This document shows positions 1 to 8,792 of a stretch of 64,000 nt of DNA, in pieces. A program made the translations under genes and the position numbers. The notes under the pieces were generated by a model that was given only the letters and a program-made list of their open reading frames with translations, was not told the DNA's origin and made no database searches. Source of the DNA: an uncultured Psychromonas sp. (lineage in GTDB: Bacteria > Pseudomonadota > Gammaproteobacteria > Enterobacterales > Psychromonadaceae); the NCBI RefSeq assembly GCF_947489755.1, contig NZ_CANLFB010000007.1, positions 1-64,000 of the forward strand, read 5' to 3'. How positions within the stretch are numbered: the first letter of the stretch is position 1; each line of letters begins with the position of its first letter.

Positions 1-16
1 CAGACAGAGATAAAAA

Positions 17-57
17 AAGAGGTAGATTGCAATATGGTTTGCACGCGGTTACCTCTT
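17..57. terminator. Imperfect hairpin at window start, possible terminator
   Basis: The arms AGAGGTA (18-24) and TACCTCT (50-56) pair, with an inner TTGCA/TGCAA pairing. Read on the minus strand the hairpin is followed by seven T residues; read on the plus strand it is preceded by seven A residues. It could end a transcript from either side, but the neighbour to the left is outside the window. Confidence 0.3.
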
Positions 58-168
58 AATGTCCAACCTATGAATAGATCTTACTTTTTAAAGATACTTT
101 TACTGGATTAATTAGTGAGAACAATTTAATAAACATCATTCTTAACTCAAACTTCACAAGGACGTTTA

Positions 169-1185
169 ATGACAAACCAAACCACCGAGTCTACCGTTAG
201 CTCTTCTTCGCGTGCTCTTTTTAAATTTACTGGTAACGGTTCAGAGTATTTTAAAATATGGATAGTTAATGTGTTATTTACTATCTTAACTTTAGGTATT
301 TATTCTGCGTGGGCAACGGTTAGAAACAATAAGTATTTTTATTCAAACATGTATCTTGATGGTAGCAACTTTAGATATTTAGCAGATCCTATGACTATTC
401 TAAAAGGGCGTATTATTGCAATTGTTGTCTTAATTATTTACAGCTTGGCGGCAAATTATTCACCAGTGTATTCAATGATCATTCTTATCCCATTATTGAT
501 TTCAATGCCTTATTTTTATAATCAATCATTGGCTTTTCATATGAGAATGTCAGCTTACAAAAATATCCAATTCCGTTTTAAAGGATCTTATCTTGGTGCT
601 GTCATGGCATTATTTGTATGGCCTATTTTAGGTGTGCTTACTTTAGGGATATTATTACCTACATCATTACAAAAAATAAATGAGTATGTTGTTAACAATA
701 GCTCTTACGGTACTTCGTCTTTTAAATTTAGCGCTACTTATAAAGATTATGGAATGATTTTACTCATGATGATTGGTGCGACAGTGTTGTTTGCTATTTT
801 TGGGGCCATTATAGGCGCAATCTTTGCTTTCTTTATACCTGTTCTGCTTCCTGTATTTATAGGCTTCTTTTATTTAATTATGCTTGTATTTTTTATCGCG
901 TCGACAACGAACCTATTTTATCGTCGTCTATCTTTAGTTGATCATGAGTTTGATTGTACTTTAACTGTTAGTGGTTATATTAAAGTTATATTAATTAATA
1001 CCTTTTTAATTATTATTACGCTTGGTTTGTATGCGCCAGCAGCTAAAGTACGTATGGTTAAATACTTGAGTGACAATATCGTTATGAAGGTTAATGGTAG
1101 CCTTGAAGGTTTTTCTGCTGCAGAGAAAGAAAATGTTAATGCTTTAGGTGAAGAGATGGGACAAGTTGTTTTTGATTTCGCATAA
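169..1185 (+). CDS. DUF898 (YjgN-like) polytopic inner-membrane protein
   Basis: This 338-residue protein resembles the DUF898/YjgN family of gammaproteobacterial membrane proteins of unknown function. It opens with a short polar segment, then FTGNGSEYFKIWIVN and a repeated hydrophobic unit with TLGIYSAWATVRNNKYFYSN (about residues 36-60), echoed near the end by TLGLYAPAAKVRMVKYLSDN (about 280-300). That duplicated turn motif is typical of the family. Several long hydrophobic segments indicate six to eight membrane spans. The start is preceded by ACAAGGACG. The M48 peptidase gene begins 9 bases after the stop, a pairing I would expect to be functional. No biochemical role can be assigned from the sequence. 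Confidence 0.8.
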   Translation: MTNQTTESTVSSSSRALFKFTGNGSEYFKIWIVNVLFTILTLGIYSAWATVRNNKYFYSNMYLDGSNFRYLADPMTILKGRIIAIVVLIIYSLAANYSPVYSMIILIPLLISMPYFYNQSLAFHMRMSAYKNIQFRFKGSYLGAVMALFVWPILGVLTLGILLPTSLQKINEYVVNNSSYGTSSFKFSATYKDYGMILLMMIGATVLFAIFGAIIGAIFAFFIPVLLPVFIGFFYLIMLVFFIASTTNLFYRRLSLVDHEFDCTLTVSGYIKVILINTFLIIITLGLYAPAAKVRMVKYLSDNIVMKVNGSLEGFSAAEKENVNALGEEMGQVVFDFA

Positions 1186-1187
1186 GC

Positions 1188-1222
1188 AATAACCATGAAT
1201 CAATTAATTATTCATGGTTATT
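1188..1222 (+). promoter_or_regulatory. Perfect 13-bp hairpin enclosing the M48 peptidase start codon
   Basis: AATAACCATGAAT (1188-1200) and ATTCATGGTTATT (1210-1222) are exact reverse complements around a 9-base loop. The ATG at 1195-1197 lies inside the left arm and the stop of the upstream gene is 3-5 bases before the stem. There is no T tract, so it does not look like a terminator. I infer that the structure hides the start unless a ribosome finishing the upstream gene opens it. Confidence 0.6.
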
Positions 1223-2229
1223 TCCTTGATGGGTTGAGTGCTAAACGTATTAATGCAAGCTTGCAATTAATCAATAACACCAGCCTATCATTGGTGATAG
1301 ATAATAATGACATTACCCCTATCATTGTAGATTGTGGCGATATTCGTATCGAAGCACCTTTAGGTGATACACCCAGAGAAATTGAATTAGGTGATGAACG
1401 TTTATTTGTTAGTGATGATCATGAGGGGGTAGAACAACTTAATAAACTGACACAACAAAGTTCGCTTCCTTTTTCTTTAGTACATCGGTTAGAAAAAAGT
1501 CTTACTGCTGTCATATTGTTTAGTTGTTTGATGATTGGGTTTGTATGGGCGATAACCGTACATGGTATACCTGCCGCCGCTAAAACCATTGCATTCGAAA
1601 TGCCGGAATATATTGAAGAACAGTTATCTACTAGCTTGGATCTATTAGATCAAACTGTATTTGAACCTTCAAATTTACCCATTAAAAAACAAGTTCAAAT
1701 ACGTACTCTATTTGCTAAGCACTTAGCACATCATAAAGCTCTTAATCCGCATATTTATTTTAGATCTGGTATGGGGGCCAATGCCTTAGCTTTACCTAAT
1801 GGCGATATAGTTTTTACTGATGATCTCGTTAATTTAGTGGAAAATGAGCAAGAATTAGTTGCTGTTCTTTTTCATGAATTAGGGCATTTACATCATAAAC
1901 ATATTACACGACGTATTTTACAAGGTTCGATGGTTACATTAGTCGTTATATTATTAACGGGAGATCTGGATGCTGTTGATATTGTAACCGGACTTCCTAC
2001 ACTGGTGATTGATTTAGCTTATTCAAGAGAGTTTGAACTTGAAGCTGATAGATACGCTCTAAGTATGTTAAAAGCATCAAATATTTCTGTTAATGTATTT
2101 TCTTCTTTAATGACTCGCTTGAGCAATCATGCCAATGTTGATGGAGAAGCTCGCATAAAAATGAATGACTTTTTATCTACTCACCCGCATTTACAAGATC
2201 GTATCAAATTAACTGAAGAGTATAAATAA
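1195..2229 (+). CDS. M48 family zinc metallopeptidase
   Basis: A membrane-anchored zinc protease of 344 residues. The N-terminal part (IHGYFLDGLSAKRINASLQL) looks like the small beta-rich domain often found before M48 domains, followed by one membrane span near residues 104-123. The catalytic motif HELGH is in VLFHELGHLHHKH (about residues 227-239), and the third zinc ligand is probably the Glu of REFELEADRYAL (about 280-290). The family degrades membrane or periplasmic proteins in quality control (compare HtpX, BepA, LoiP), but the substrate here is unknown. No good Shine-Dalgarno sequence precedes the ATG; translation is probably coupled to the DUF898 gene through the hairpin described separately. 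Confidence 0.85.
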   Translation: MNQLIIHGYFLDGLSAKRINASLQLINNTSLSLVIDNNDITPIIVDCGDIRIEAPLGDTPREIELGDERLFVSDDHEGVEQLNKLTQQSSLPFSLVHRLEKSLTAVILFSCLMIGFVWAITVHGIPAAAKTIAFEMPEYIEEQLSTSLDLLDQTVFEPSNLPIKKQVQIRTLFAKHLAHHKALNPHIYFRSGMGANALALPNGDIVFTDDLVNLVENEQELVAVLFHELGHLHHKHITRRILQGSMVTLVVILLTGDLDAVDIVTGLPTLVIDLAYSREFELEADRYALSMLKASNISVNVFSSLMTRLSNHANVDGEARIKMNDFLSTHPHLQDRIKLTEEYK

Positions 2230-2266
2230 CCTCCTGTGTGAAACATTATTATGAGAATCTAGGAAT

Positions 2267-2313
2267 GGATTTTTACATCAAATTACCCAGTAATGGTATT
2301 ATCATAAAAATCC
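2267..2313. repeat. Inverted repeat downstream of M48 gene
   Basis: GGATTTTTA (2267-2275) and TAAAAATCC (2305-2313) are perfect 9-bp arms with a 29-base loop that holds a small TACC/GGTA pairing. It may end the DUF898-M48 transcript, although no classical T tract follows. Confidence 0.35.
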
Positions 2314-2445
2314 TTCTTTCTCTCCAAAGTTAACCACAACGTCTTTTTTAAAGTAAGTTCTATTCACATGAATCGGAGTCAAATTTAGCGACTACAATAT
2401 TGATCTAAATATTTTATTTATTTCGCTTTAATGATTAATTGCTTT

Positions 2446-2490
2446 AGACGTCTAGATGTCTTAGTATGCACGGGTAATTACGGTATAGAT
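2446..2490 (+). promoter_or_regulatory. Tandem met box (MetJ operator) and promoter of metNIQ
   Basis: AGACGTCT (2446-2453) followed directly by AGATGTCT (2454-2461) is a near-perfect tandem copy of the MetJ-binding consensus AGACGTCT. A possible -10 element TATAGAT lies at 2484-2490, which places the operator over the -35 region, as expected for repression by MetJ with S-adenosylmethionine. Its position before metN agrees with known regulation of the methionine importer. Confidence 0.85.
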
Positions 2491-2544
2491 CACTAATAAC
2501 AGTGGTGTTTGAGACGTAAGCTGTATTTAATTTCAGGAAATCTG

Positions 2545-3579
2545 ATGATAGAAATAAAAAATGTAAACAAAGTGTTTTATCAGGGCGATAAAGTGATTAA
2601 TGCACTTTCTGATATTAACCTGAATATAGCGCAAGGTAGTATTTTTGGCGTAATAGGCTCTTCTGGTGCAGGTAAAAGTACGTTAATACGTTGTGTTAAC
2701 TTATTAGAGCGTCCAACCAGTGGTAAAGTGATTGTTGATAATATCGATTTAACGCAATTATCTGAACAAGAGTTAACACAAACACGCCGTAAAATAGGCA
2801 TGATTTTTCAACACTTTAACTTATTATCATCTCGTACTGTTTTTAATAATATTGCATTGCCATTAGAGCTAGCGGGCGAGTCAAAAAGTAAGATTAAAAG
2901 CAAGGTAGAAGGGTTATTAGAGTTAGTTGGATTAGCTGATAAACGCGATGTATACCCTGCAAATTTAAGTGGTGGTCAAAAGCAACGTGTTGCCATTGCA
3001 CGCGCACTTGCGTCAGACCCTAAAGTATTGTTATGTGATGAAGCAACTAGTGCATTAGATCCTGCAACCACTATTTCTATCTTAGAGCTTTTACGTAAAA
3101 TTAATAAAGAGTTAAATTTAACTATCTTATTGATCACTCATGAAATGGCTGTGGTAAAAGGTATTTGTCAAGAAGTGGCTATTATTGGTGATGGTAAATT
3201 AGTTGAGAATGGTTCTGTTGGTGACATATTTGCACATCCAAAAACAGAACTTGCACGTGAATTTATTCGTTCGACTTTAGATCTTTCTATTCCTGGTGAT
3301 TATAAAGAACGTTTACAAGCCACACGAATTGAAAATAGTTTTCCATTGATACGTCTAGAATTTACAGGGGCTTCTGTTGATGCGCCGGTAATAAGCCATG
3401 TTGCACGAGAATTTAATATTGATATCAGTATATTAAGCTCAAATATGGACTATGTTGGCGGCGTTAAGTTTGGTCTTATGCTAGCAGAGTTTATTGGTTC
3501 AGAAGATTGTGCTAATAAAGCTATCCAATACTTGAAAGAACAAAAAATTGAATTAGAGGTACTAGGTTATGTCAGTTAA
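2545..3579 (+). CDS. metN: Methionine ABC transporter ATP-binding protein
   Basis: The ATPase of the D/L-methionine importer MetNIQ. Starting at the ATG at 2545 (after AGGAAATCTG) gives 344 residues beginning [13 protein letters not shown], the usual MetN length. An in-frame TTG 36 bases upstream would add an atypical leader and is rejected. Walker [10 protein letters not shown] is at about residues 38-46, the signature LSGGQKQR at about 141-148, and Walker [12 protein letters not shown] just after. The last 100 residues form the NIL/ACT-like domain that binds methionine and trans-inhibits transport. It overlaps metI by 11 bases and lies behind a MetJ operator. Confidence 0.96.
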   Translation: MIEIKNVNKVFYQGDKVINALSDINLNIAQGSIFGVIGSSGAGKSTLIRCVNLLERPTSGKVIVDNIDLTQLSEQELTQTRRKIGMIFQHFNLLSSRTVFNNIALPLELAGESKSKIKSKVEGLLELVGLADKRDVYPANLSGGQKQRVAIARALASDPKVLLCDEATSALDPATTISILELLRKINKELNLTILLITHEMAVVKGICQEVAIIGDGKLVENGSVGDIFAHPKTELAREFIRSTLDLSIPGDYKERLQATRIENSFPLIRLEFTGASVDAPVISHVAREFNIDISILSSNMDYVGGVKFGLMLAEFIGSEDCANKAIQYLKEQKIELEVLGYVS

Positions 3580-4255
3580 TGCAGTAACTATGTGGTGGGC
3601 TGAAAATACACGTTTAATTGAACTATTAGTCGACTCTTTATGGGAAACATTAGTAATGGTATTTACCTCCGGTTTTATTGGTTTTGCGGTGGGTATTCCC
3701 CTAGGTGTTTTATTACATCTGAGTAAAAAGAACGGTTTATTAGAAAATACGACTTTAAATAAAGCGTTAGGCATCGTAGTCAATATCGGTCGCTCTATTC
3801 CGTTTATTATTTTATTGGTGGCATTGATTCCCGTGACACGTTTTATTGTTGGGTCATCAATCGGTACGGCAGCTGCTATTGTGCCATTAACCATCGGTGC
3901 TATTCCTTTTATTGCTCGTCTTGTTGAAGGTGCATTATTAGAGGTGCCAAGTGGTTTAGTAGAAGCGGCTCAAGCAATGGGGGCAAAACCCATTCAAATT
4001 ATTAACAAGGTACTTCTACCAGAAGCATTGCCTGGCATTATTAATGCGGTAACGATCACTTTAGTGACTTTAGTTGGTTATTCAGCAATGGCGGGTACAG
4101 TTGGTGGTGGCGGTCTTGGTGATGTTGGTATTCGTTATGGTTACCAACGTTTTGATGCAACGGTAATGATGATAACCATCGTTATTCTAGTCATCATGGT
4201 GCAAATGATTCAATCACTGGGTGATTACCTTGTTAAACGTGTTGATCATCGTTAA
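3569..4255 (+). CDS. metI: Methionine ABC transporter permease
   Basis: Integral membrane permease of the methionine importer, 228 residues with about five membrane spans. The coupling motif with the conserved EAA loop is visible in [27 protein letters not shown], split here as [13 protein letters not shown] and VLLPEALPG at about residues 131-155. The phrase [16 protein letters not shown] is characteristic of MetI. The gene begins inside metN (11-base overlap), so the two subunits are translated together. A perfect 10-bp hairpin lies between it and metQ. Confidence 0.95.
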   Translation: MSVNAVTMWWAENTRLIELLVDSLWETLVMVFTSGFIGFAVGIPLGVLLHLSKKNGLLENTTLNKALGIVVNIGRSIPFIILLVALIPVTRFIVGSSIGTAAAIVPLTIGAIPFIARLVEGALLEVPSGLVEAAQAMGAKPIQIINKVLLPEALPGIINAVTITLVTLVGYSAMAGTVGGGGLGDVGIRYGYQRFDATVMMITIVILVIMVQMIQSLGDYLVKRVDHR

Positions 4256-4258
4256 ATT

Positions 4259-4284
4259 TTTAATGGTTAATTTGAACCATTAAA
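4259..4284 (+). repeat. Perfect hairpin between metI and metQ
   Basis: TTTAATGGTT (4259-4268) and AACCATTAAA (4275-4284) form a 10-bp stem with a 6-base loop. It lacks a T tract. In a metNI-metQ transcript such a structure could stabilise or separate the more abundant binding-protein message; that role is inference. Confidence 0.5.
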
Positions 4285-4363
4285 TACTGTTAATTGAGAA
4301 ACATTAAATGTTAACGTTATATTTAAAGTGACATTTAATCATTACATTAAAAAAGGAAAGTTT

Positions 4364-5182
4364 ATGAGTTTTAATATCAAAAAAGTATTAGCCGTTTTAG
4401 GTCTTGCATCAACATTCGCATTAGCAGGCTGTGGTGAAAAAGAAGCTGTTGCAGTTGATAATACTAAAGTGACTATCGGTGTTATCGCCGGTGCTGAAGC
4501 ACAAGTAGCAGAGATTGCAGCAAAAGTTGCAAAAGAAAAGTATGGTTTAGACGTTTCTTTAGAAATTTTTTCTGATTACATTACGCCTAATGCAGCACTA
4601 GATGAAGGTTCAATTGATGCGAATGCATTCCAACATAAACCTTATTTAGATCAACAAATTACTGACCGTGGTTACAAATTTTCTGTTGCTGGTAATACAT
4701 TAGTTTATCCAATTGCTGGTTACTCAAACAAAATTAAAACACTAGATGAATTGAAAGATGGCGATCAAATTGCCGTGCCAAGTGACCCAACTAACTTAGG
4801 TCGTTCTTTAATCTTATTAGAGAAACAAGGTTTATTAACACTTAAAGAAGGTGTTGGTCTACAAGCAACGGTATTGGATATTGTAAGCAGTGATAAAAAC
4901 TTGAAAATAATTGAGTTAGAAGCTGCTCAATTACCTCGTTCATTAGATGACGTTAGCCTAGCTATCATCAACACTACTTATGCAAGTTCTATCGATCTTT
5001 CGCCTGAGCATGATGGTTTATTTGTTGAAGATAAAGAGTCTCCATACGTTAACTTAATCGTTGCTCGTGAAGATAACGTTAAGTCTGAAAACGTGCAAAA
5101 CTTTGTTAAAGCATATCAATCAGATGAAGTATACCAAGCTGCACTTGAAATCTTTAAAGGTGGCGCTGTTAAAGGTTGGTAA
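4364..5182 (+). CDS. metQ: Methionine-binding lipoprotein
   Basis: Substrate-binding lipoprotein of MetNIQ. The ATG at 4364 follows a strong AAAGGAAAG site and gives 272 residues, matching the family; the longer reading from 4328 adds 12 residues ahead of the signal peptide and is rejected. The signal peptide ends in the lipobox LAGC (Cys near residue 23 of the chosen protein), so the protein is lipid-anchored in the periplasm. NlpA/MetQ features include VTIGVIAGAEAQVAEIAAKVA, the FQHKPYLDQQ motif and INTTYA. A strong terminator follows. Confidence 0.95.
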   Translation: MSFNIKKVLAVLGLASTFALAGCGEKEAVAVDNTKVTIGVIAGAEAQVAEIAAKVAKEKYGLDVSLEIFSDYITPNAALDEGSIDANAFQHKPYLDQQITDRGYKFSVAGNTLVYPIAGYSNKIKTLDELKDGDQIAVPSDPTNLGRSLILLEKQGLLTLKEGVGLQATVLDIVSSDKNLKIIELEAAQLPRSLDDVSLAIINTTYASSIDLSPEHDGLFVEDKESPYVNLIVAREDNVKSENVQNFVKAYQSDEVYQAALEIFKGGAVKGW

Positions 5183-5214
5183 TCACTTTCTGATAGCTCA
5201 ATGTTAAATTAGTT

Positions 5215-5249
5215 AAAAAGGTATGAAGCTTAGCTTGATACCTTTTTTT
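5215..5249 (+). terminator. Rho-independent terminator of metNIQ
   Basis: AAAGGTAT and AAGC arms (5217-5229) pair with GCTT and ATACCTTT (5233-5244), with one internal G-G mismatch and a three-base loop, followed by a run of T. Confidence 0.85.
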
Positions 5250-5398
5250 ATACCTGCGAAAAGACAATCCTTGTGAATAAACCATCAGTATAAATAGTGA
5301 GATGATTTTAGTATTATCTTCAGTTATCTCTATCATCTTAATCAATTCTATTTATGTAGTTTTTTGAAATTAATAGCGTCTTTAAAGGAATTTACGAA

Positions 5399-6610
5399 AT
5401 GGAAAGAATCATTCCCCTTATCTGTCTAATAGTGGTTTCAATATCGGCTCAAGCTGATTGGAAGGAATCATTGTCAACAGGTTGGAGTTCAGTTAAAAAT
5501 AGTAGTTCAGAACTTTACTCTGACCTCACTGGAGAAGGGGACGAAGTCGCACAAGGTTTATCAACACTGTCAGCCGCTAGACAAAAGTCGATATCGTCAT
5601 GGGATAACATGGAAGACCGATTCGCCGATATTATCAAAGTAAAAGGGGATAAAAACCAAGCGCCAGAAAGTGCTTTTTTCAAAAAGGATAAAGCGAGTTA
5701 CCAAGAAGATATTGATGCATTGTTAGGTGATGTTTACGGCATTTTAAATGATGATATTGTAAAAGAGGCGAGTGATAGCATTGCACACATTGACTCAACT
5801 ATTTTAGGGCTTCAAGAGAAGGCATCTCAACAAAAATCAAAGTCGGTTATTTTGATTGGTGAAGATAAAAAAGAGGCGTTAAAGAAACAACAACAATACG
5901 AAGATGATATCGCTGAATACCAAAAAAATCGTGAAAAGATGATTGAAGTAGTACAAATAAGACTCGATGAGTTTGGTACTGAACTTTCATTTGAACAAGT
6001 TGAAGCATTATTAGTACGTGTTAATGCTGATGATATTCTAGCCATGACGACTATTTTCCCGGTGATTGGTGAAATAGCTTCTTCATTTGCTAAGATCACA
6101 GCAACTTCGGGCGAAGACCTTAATAACGCTAAAAAATATTACAGCATGTATGTGGTGTTATTGGAATTACAGCTTTATATTCAAGAACGCTATATGGCTG
6201 ATTTAAAAAACAAATATATCCCTCGCATTGATACGCTACAGAATAAACAAAATAATCTAATCAAAACAACTAAAAGCGAGATGGATAAAGCTTCTTCAAA
6301 GCACAAAAAATCTTATTCTTTAAATTTAAAGAGCCAGAATACAACCTTACAAGCAATTAAATTATATAAAGTGAGTATGCAACAAGACTTAAATAATATG
6401 TCTAAGGCTCACCGCCTGTTAATGGAAGATTATACATTAGCTGTTAATACCTTAAATACAGTGACTATGTCTTCTCAAGTCAGTAATCTGATAACGGATA
6501 GCAGTCAATTATTCGATAAAATAATGGCATTACAAGCGCCTGAGTTAGTACCATTCAATAACCTTCAAATGCAAAAAGAGTTTTCAGCTTTGACGGATAA
6601 AATTAAATAA
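5399..6610 (+). CDS. Secreted coiled-coil protein of unknown function
   Basis: I do not recognise this 403-residue protein. It starts with a signal peptide (IIPLICLIVVSISAQA, cleavage predicted after residue 19) and has no other membrane segment that is clearly hydrophobic, except a mild stretch near residues 218-231 (IFPVIGEIASSFAK). The rest is highly charged and helical: long heptad-like runs at about 95-180 (QQKSK..KKQQQYEDDIAEYQKNREKM) and 250-340. No cysteine is present in the mature part, and there are no catalytic motifs. AAAGGA lies 11 bases before the ATG. It is monocistronic, with a terminator before and no obvious partner after. A periplasmic structural or adaptor role is possible but unproven. 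Confidence 0.75.
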   Translation: MERIIPLICLIVVSISAQADWKESLSTGWSSVKNSSSELYSDLTGEGDEVAQGLSTLSAARQKSISSWDNMEDRFADIIKVKGDKNQAPESAFFKKDKASYQEDIDALLGDVYGILNDDIVKEASDSIAHIDSTILGLQEKASQQKSKSVILIGEDKKEALKKQQQYEDDIAEYQKNREKMIEVVQIRLDEFGTELSFEQVEALLVRVNADDILAMTTIFPVIGEIASSFAKITATSGEDLNNAKKYYSMYVVLLELQLYIQERYMADLKNKYIPRIDTLQNKQNNLIKTTKSEMDKASSKHKKSYSLNLKSQNTTLQAIKLYKVSMQQDLNNMSKAHRLLMEDYTLAVNTLNTVTMSSQVSNLITDSSQLFDKIMALQAPELVPFNNLQMQKEFSALTDKIK

Positions 6611-6762
6611 GACTTAATCGTTAATGAGTAGCAATCGATCATCTTACTCATTAATTTACTGATAAAATATGTAATCTTATGTGAGTGCTCAATGAATAGT
6701 GTTGATTATTGTTTAATTGGACTATTTAAGTGTTAAATGTAAATGATTTAGGAGAAACATCG

Positions 6763-7233
6763 ATGAAAACCGCACGTCCACCTTTACCACCTTTTAATTT
6801 TGCTACTGCAACGTTAAAAGTAAGAGCTGCTGAAAATGGTTGGAATAATAAAAATCCTGAAGCTGTTTCTCTCGCTTATAGTCCTGATAGTGAATGGCGA
6901 AATCGTTCTAATTTCATCAATGGTCGTGCTGAGATCGTTTATTTCTTGGCGAACAAGTGGCAAAACGAATTAGATTATAAATTAGTGAAAGAGCTTTGGG
7001 CTTTTACTGATAATCGTATTGCAGTGAGGTTTGCTTATGAATATCGAAATGCTGAAAATCAATGGTTTCGTGCTTATGGTAATGAAAACTGGGAATTTGA
7101 TGAACTAGGGTTAATGCAAAAACGTTTTGCCTGTATTAATGATTTAGCCATCGATGAAAAAGATAGATTATTTACGTGGGAAGGGAGCAGTAGACCTGAT
7201 GATTTTCCAAGTTTATCTGATTTAGGATTATAG
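6763..7233 (+). CDS. DUF1348 / NTF2-like (SnoaL-fold) protein
   Basis: A 156-residue cytoplasmic protein of the DUF1348 family, which has the NTF2-like cone fold. The ATG at 6763 follows TAGGAGAAACATCG, a good site, whereas the upstream ATG at 6730 has none, so the shorter form is chosen. Family features are the opening [20 protein letters not shown], the [17 protein letters not shown] motif and the [18 protein letters not shown] strand pair near the end. Members are widespread and usually annotated as nuclear transport factor 2-like; no reaction is established. It stands alone, followed by a 550-base gap. Confidence 0.8.
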   Translation: MKTARPPLPPFNFATATLKVRAAENGWNNKNPEAVSLAYSPDSEWRNRSNFINGRAEIVYFLANKWQNELDYKLVKELWAFTDNRIAVRFAYEYRNAENQWFRAYGNENWEFDELGLMQKRFACINDLAIDEKDRLFTWEGSSRPDDFPSLSDLGL

Positions 7234-7235
7234 GC

Positions 7236-7252
7236 TTAGGTTTTAGACCTAA
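7236..7252. repeat. Small hairpin after DUF1348 gene
   Basis: TTAGGT (7236-7241) and ACCTAA (7247-7252) pair across five bases directly after the stop codon. The T content downstream is poor, so it is at best a weak terminator. Confidence 0.3.
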
Positions 7253-7755
7253 TAGTGCTTTATATCGTTAGTTAAACTTTGCTTTAGTTATACCGTTATT
7301 CATTATTGTCACTGATACTCACTGCTTAAAAAGTAGATGAATCACGGTATTATTTTTTATTGCTTCTATCGCTTTTATGTCGATGCCTAAAAATAAGCTG
7401 CACCGACGAAGTTAATTACACTTTTATACGGCGGTACTCTAAACGTCTAATCACAGCAACAATCTACTACCCATATTTAACTTTAATGTAGGCACTCTAG
7501 CCATATCTACCACTATTAATAACTGGTCTATTTTACTGGCTAAAATACCCCATTGCTTCGTTATACAATGTCGAATGTGAATAAAGACAATATTAATTCA
7601 TGCTTAAATTGAGTTGTTATACGTGAAATCTAGATTAAACGCTTATTGATATCAGTTTTTTTGTTGGAAAATAGTACAGTTTTTTAGAATAAAAGTGATC
7701 TTGCCCGAGAAAAAGCTTATCTAAATAGGTACTTATTTTTAGCCCTTATATAATA
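7253..7755. other. Intergenic stretch with no recognised gene
   Basis: About 500 bases of AT-rich sequence between the DUF1348 gene and mscS. I found no reading frame with a plausible ribosome binding site and protein-like composition, and no RNA family that I recognise. The right edge carries the mscS promoter region with a TATAAT element at 7749-7754. Confidence 0.5.
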
Positions 7756-7781
7756 CAAATAATGGTATGTGCCATTATTTG
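7756..7781 (+). promoter_or_regulatory. Perfect palindrome at the mscS promoter/5' UTR
   Basis: CAAATAATGG (7756-7765) and CCATTATTTG (7772-7781) are perfect 10-bp arms with a six-base spacer, 21 bases before the mscS start and immediately after a TATAAT (7749-7754). It would be the first hairpin of the mRNA or an operator covering the transcription start; I cannot tell which. Confidence 0.5.
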
Positions 7782-7802
7782 ATCATTATAAAAGGAAGTT
7801 AA

Positions 7803-8639
7803 ATGAGTGCTTTAGATGTCTCGACGACACAGCTCGAAAAATTATCAACAAAAGCGTATGAATTAGGAATTGAATACGCTCCTAAATTAGCATTAGCGAT
7901 AGTGACACTATTAATTGGTTTATGGATCATTAGCATGATTTGTAAAGTGATTCGATTATCAATGGAACATTCCAAAGTAGATCCTACTTTAATTCCATTT
8001 ATGACTAGCTTAGCTTCATGGATATTAAAAGTATTACTATTTATTTCAGTTGCTTCAATGATAGGGATCGCTACGACATCATTTGTGGCTGTATTAGGTG
8101 CTGCAGGTTTAGCGATAGGTTTAGCACTTCAAGGTAGCTTGGCTAACTTTGCTGGTGGTGTGCTGATCATGGTATTTAAACCTTATAAAGTAGGTGACTT
8201 GATTGAATCTCAAGGACACTTGGGTGTTGTTAAAGAAGTACAAATTTTTAATACTATTTTAATCGCTCCACAATCTAAACGCGTTATTATTCCAAATGGT
8301 GCAACATCTAATGACTCAATTATTAATTATACGGTTGAAGGTAAGATTCGTGTTGATTTGACCATTGGTGTTTCATACGATGCAGATATTGATAAAACTA
8401 AAGCGGTGTTAATGGATGTGTTACTTGCAAACGATAAAGTAATGCAAACACCTGCTCCGTTTGTTGGTGTCTTAGAAATGGGTGACAGTTCAGTTAATTT
8501 CGCCGTTAGACCACATTGTGATCCAAAAGATTATTGGGATGTGTTCTTTAGTGTTAATGAAGAACTGAAGAAAGCACTTGATAGAAATGCGATTAGCATT
8601 CCGTTCCCGCAACGTGATATCCATTTAATTCAAGCTTAA
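7803..8639 (+). CDS. mscS: Small-conductance mechanosensitive channel MscS
   Basis: A 278-residue homolog of the E. coli MscS channel (286 residues), which opens under membrane tension to release solutes in osmotic downshock. Three membrane segments are visible (about residues 25-48, 65-85 and the pore helix 95-125). The pore helix shows the typical Gly/Ala packing, AVLGAAGLAIGLALQGSLANFAGG in two parts, followed by the hinge and FKPYKVGDLIE of the beta domain. The signature IIPNGATSND lies near residue 161. The AAAGGAAGTTAA site decides the start. A strong symmetric terminator follows. Confidence 0.93.
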   Translation: MSALDVSTTQLEKLSTKAYELGIEYAPKLALAIVTLLIGLWIISMICKVIRLSMEHSKVDPTLIPFMTSLASWILKVLLFISVASMIGIATTSFVAVLGAAGLAIGLALQGSLANFAGGVLIMVFKPYKVGDLIESQGHLGVVKEVQIFNTILIAPQSKRVIIPNGATSNDSIINYTVEGKIRVDLTIGVSYDADIDKTKAVLMDVLLANDKVMQTPAPFVGVLEMGDSSVNFAVRPHCDPKDYWDVFFSVNEELKKALDRNAISIPFPQRDIHLIQA

Positions 8640-8724
8640 GGATAATATAAGCTTAAAAATAATAATGATTGCAAGTTATTGGTAATGTTTTCATCTATGA
8701 TTTTTTGAGCTGGCGATTATGCTA

Positions 8725-8764
8725 TAAAAAAGGCGTTAATACCTAGGTATTAACGCCTTTTTTA
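8725..8764. terminator. Bidirectional rho-independent terminator
   Basis: A long perfect inverted repeat, with AAGGCGTTAATACC (8730-8743) and GGTATTAACGCCTT (8746-8759), is flanked by A residues on the left and T residues on the right. It sits between convergent mscS and the bufferin operon and should stop both transcripts. Confidence 0.92.
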
Positions 8765-8792
8765 TGACTTCGTTTTTATTGCTTAGCCCTTA

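Noticed and set aside
975-1196. Open frame on the minus strand inside the DUF898 gene
   Set aside because: Antisense shadow of a clear gene, no ribosome site and no family.
2446-2461. SAM riboswitch ahead of metN
   Set aside because: The sequence is two adjoining 8-base met boxes, which explains methionine control; no riboswitch core is present.
2509-2544. TTG start giving a 12-residue extension of MetN
   Set aside because: The ATG at 2545 has a better ribosome site and gives the family N-terminus.
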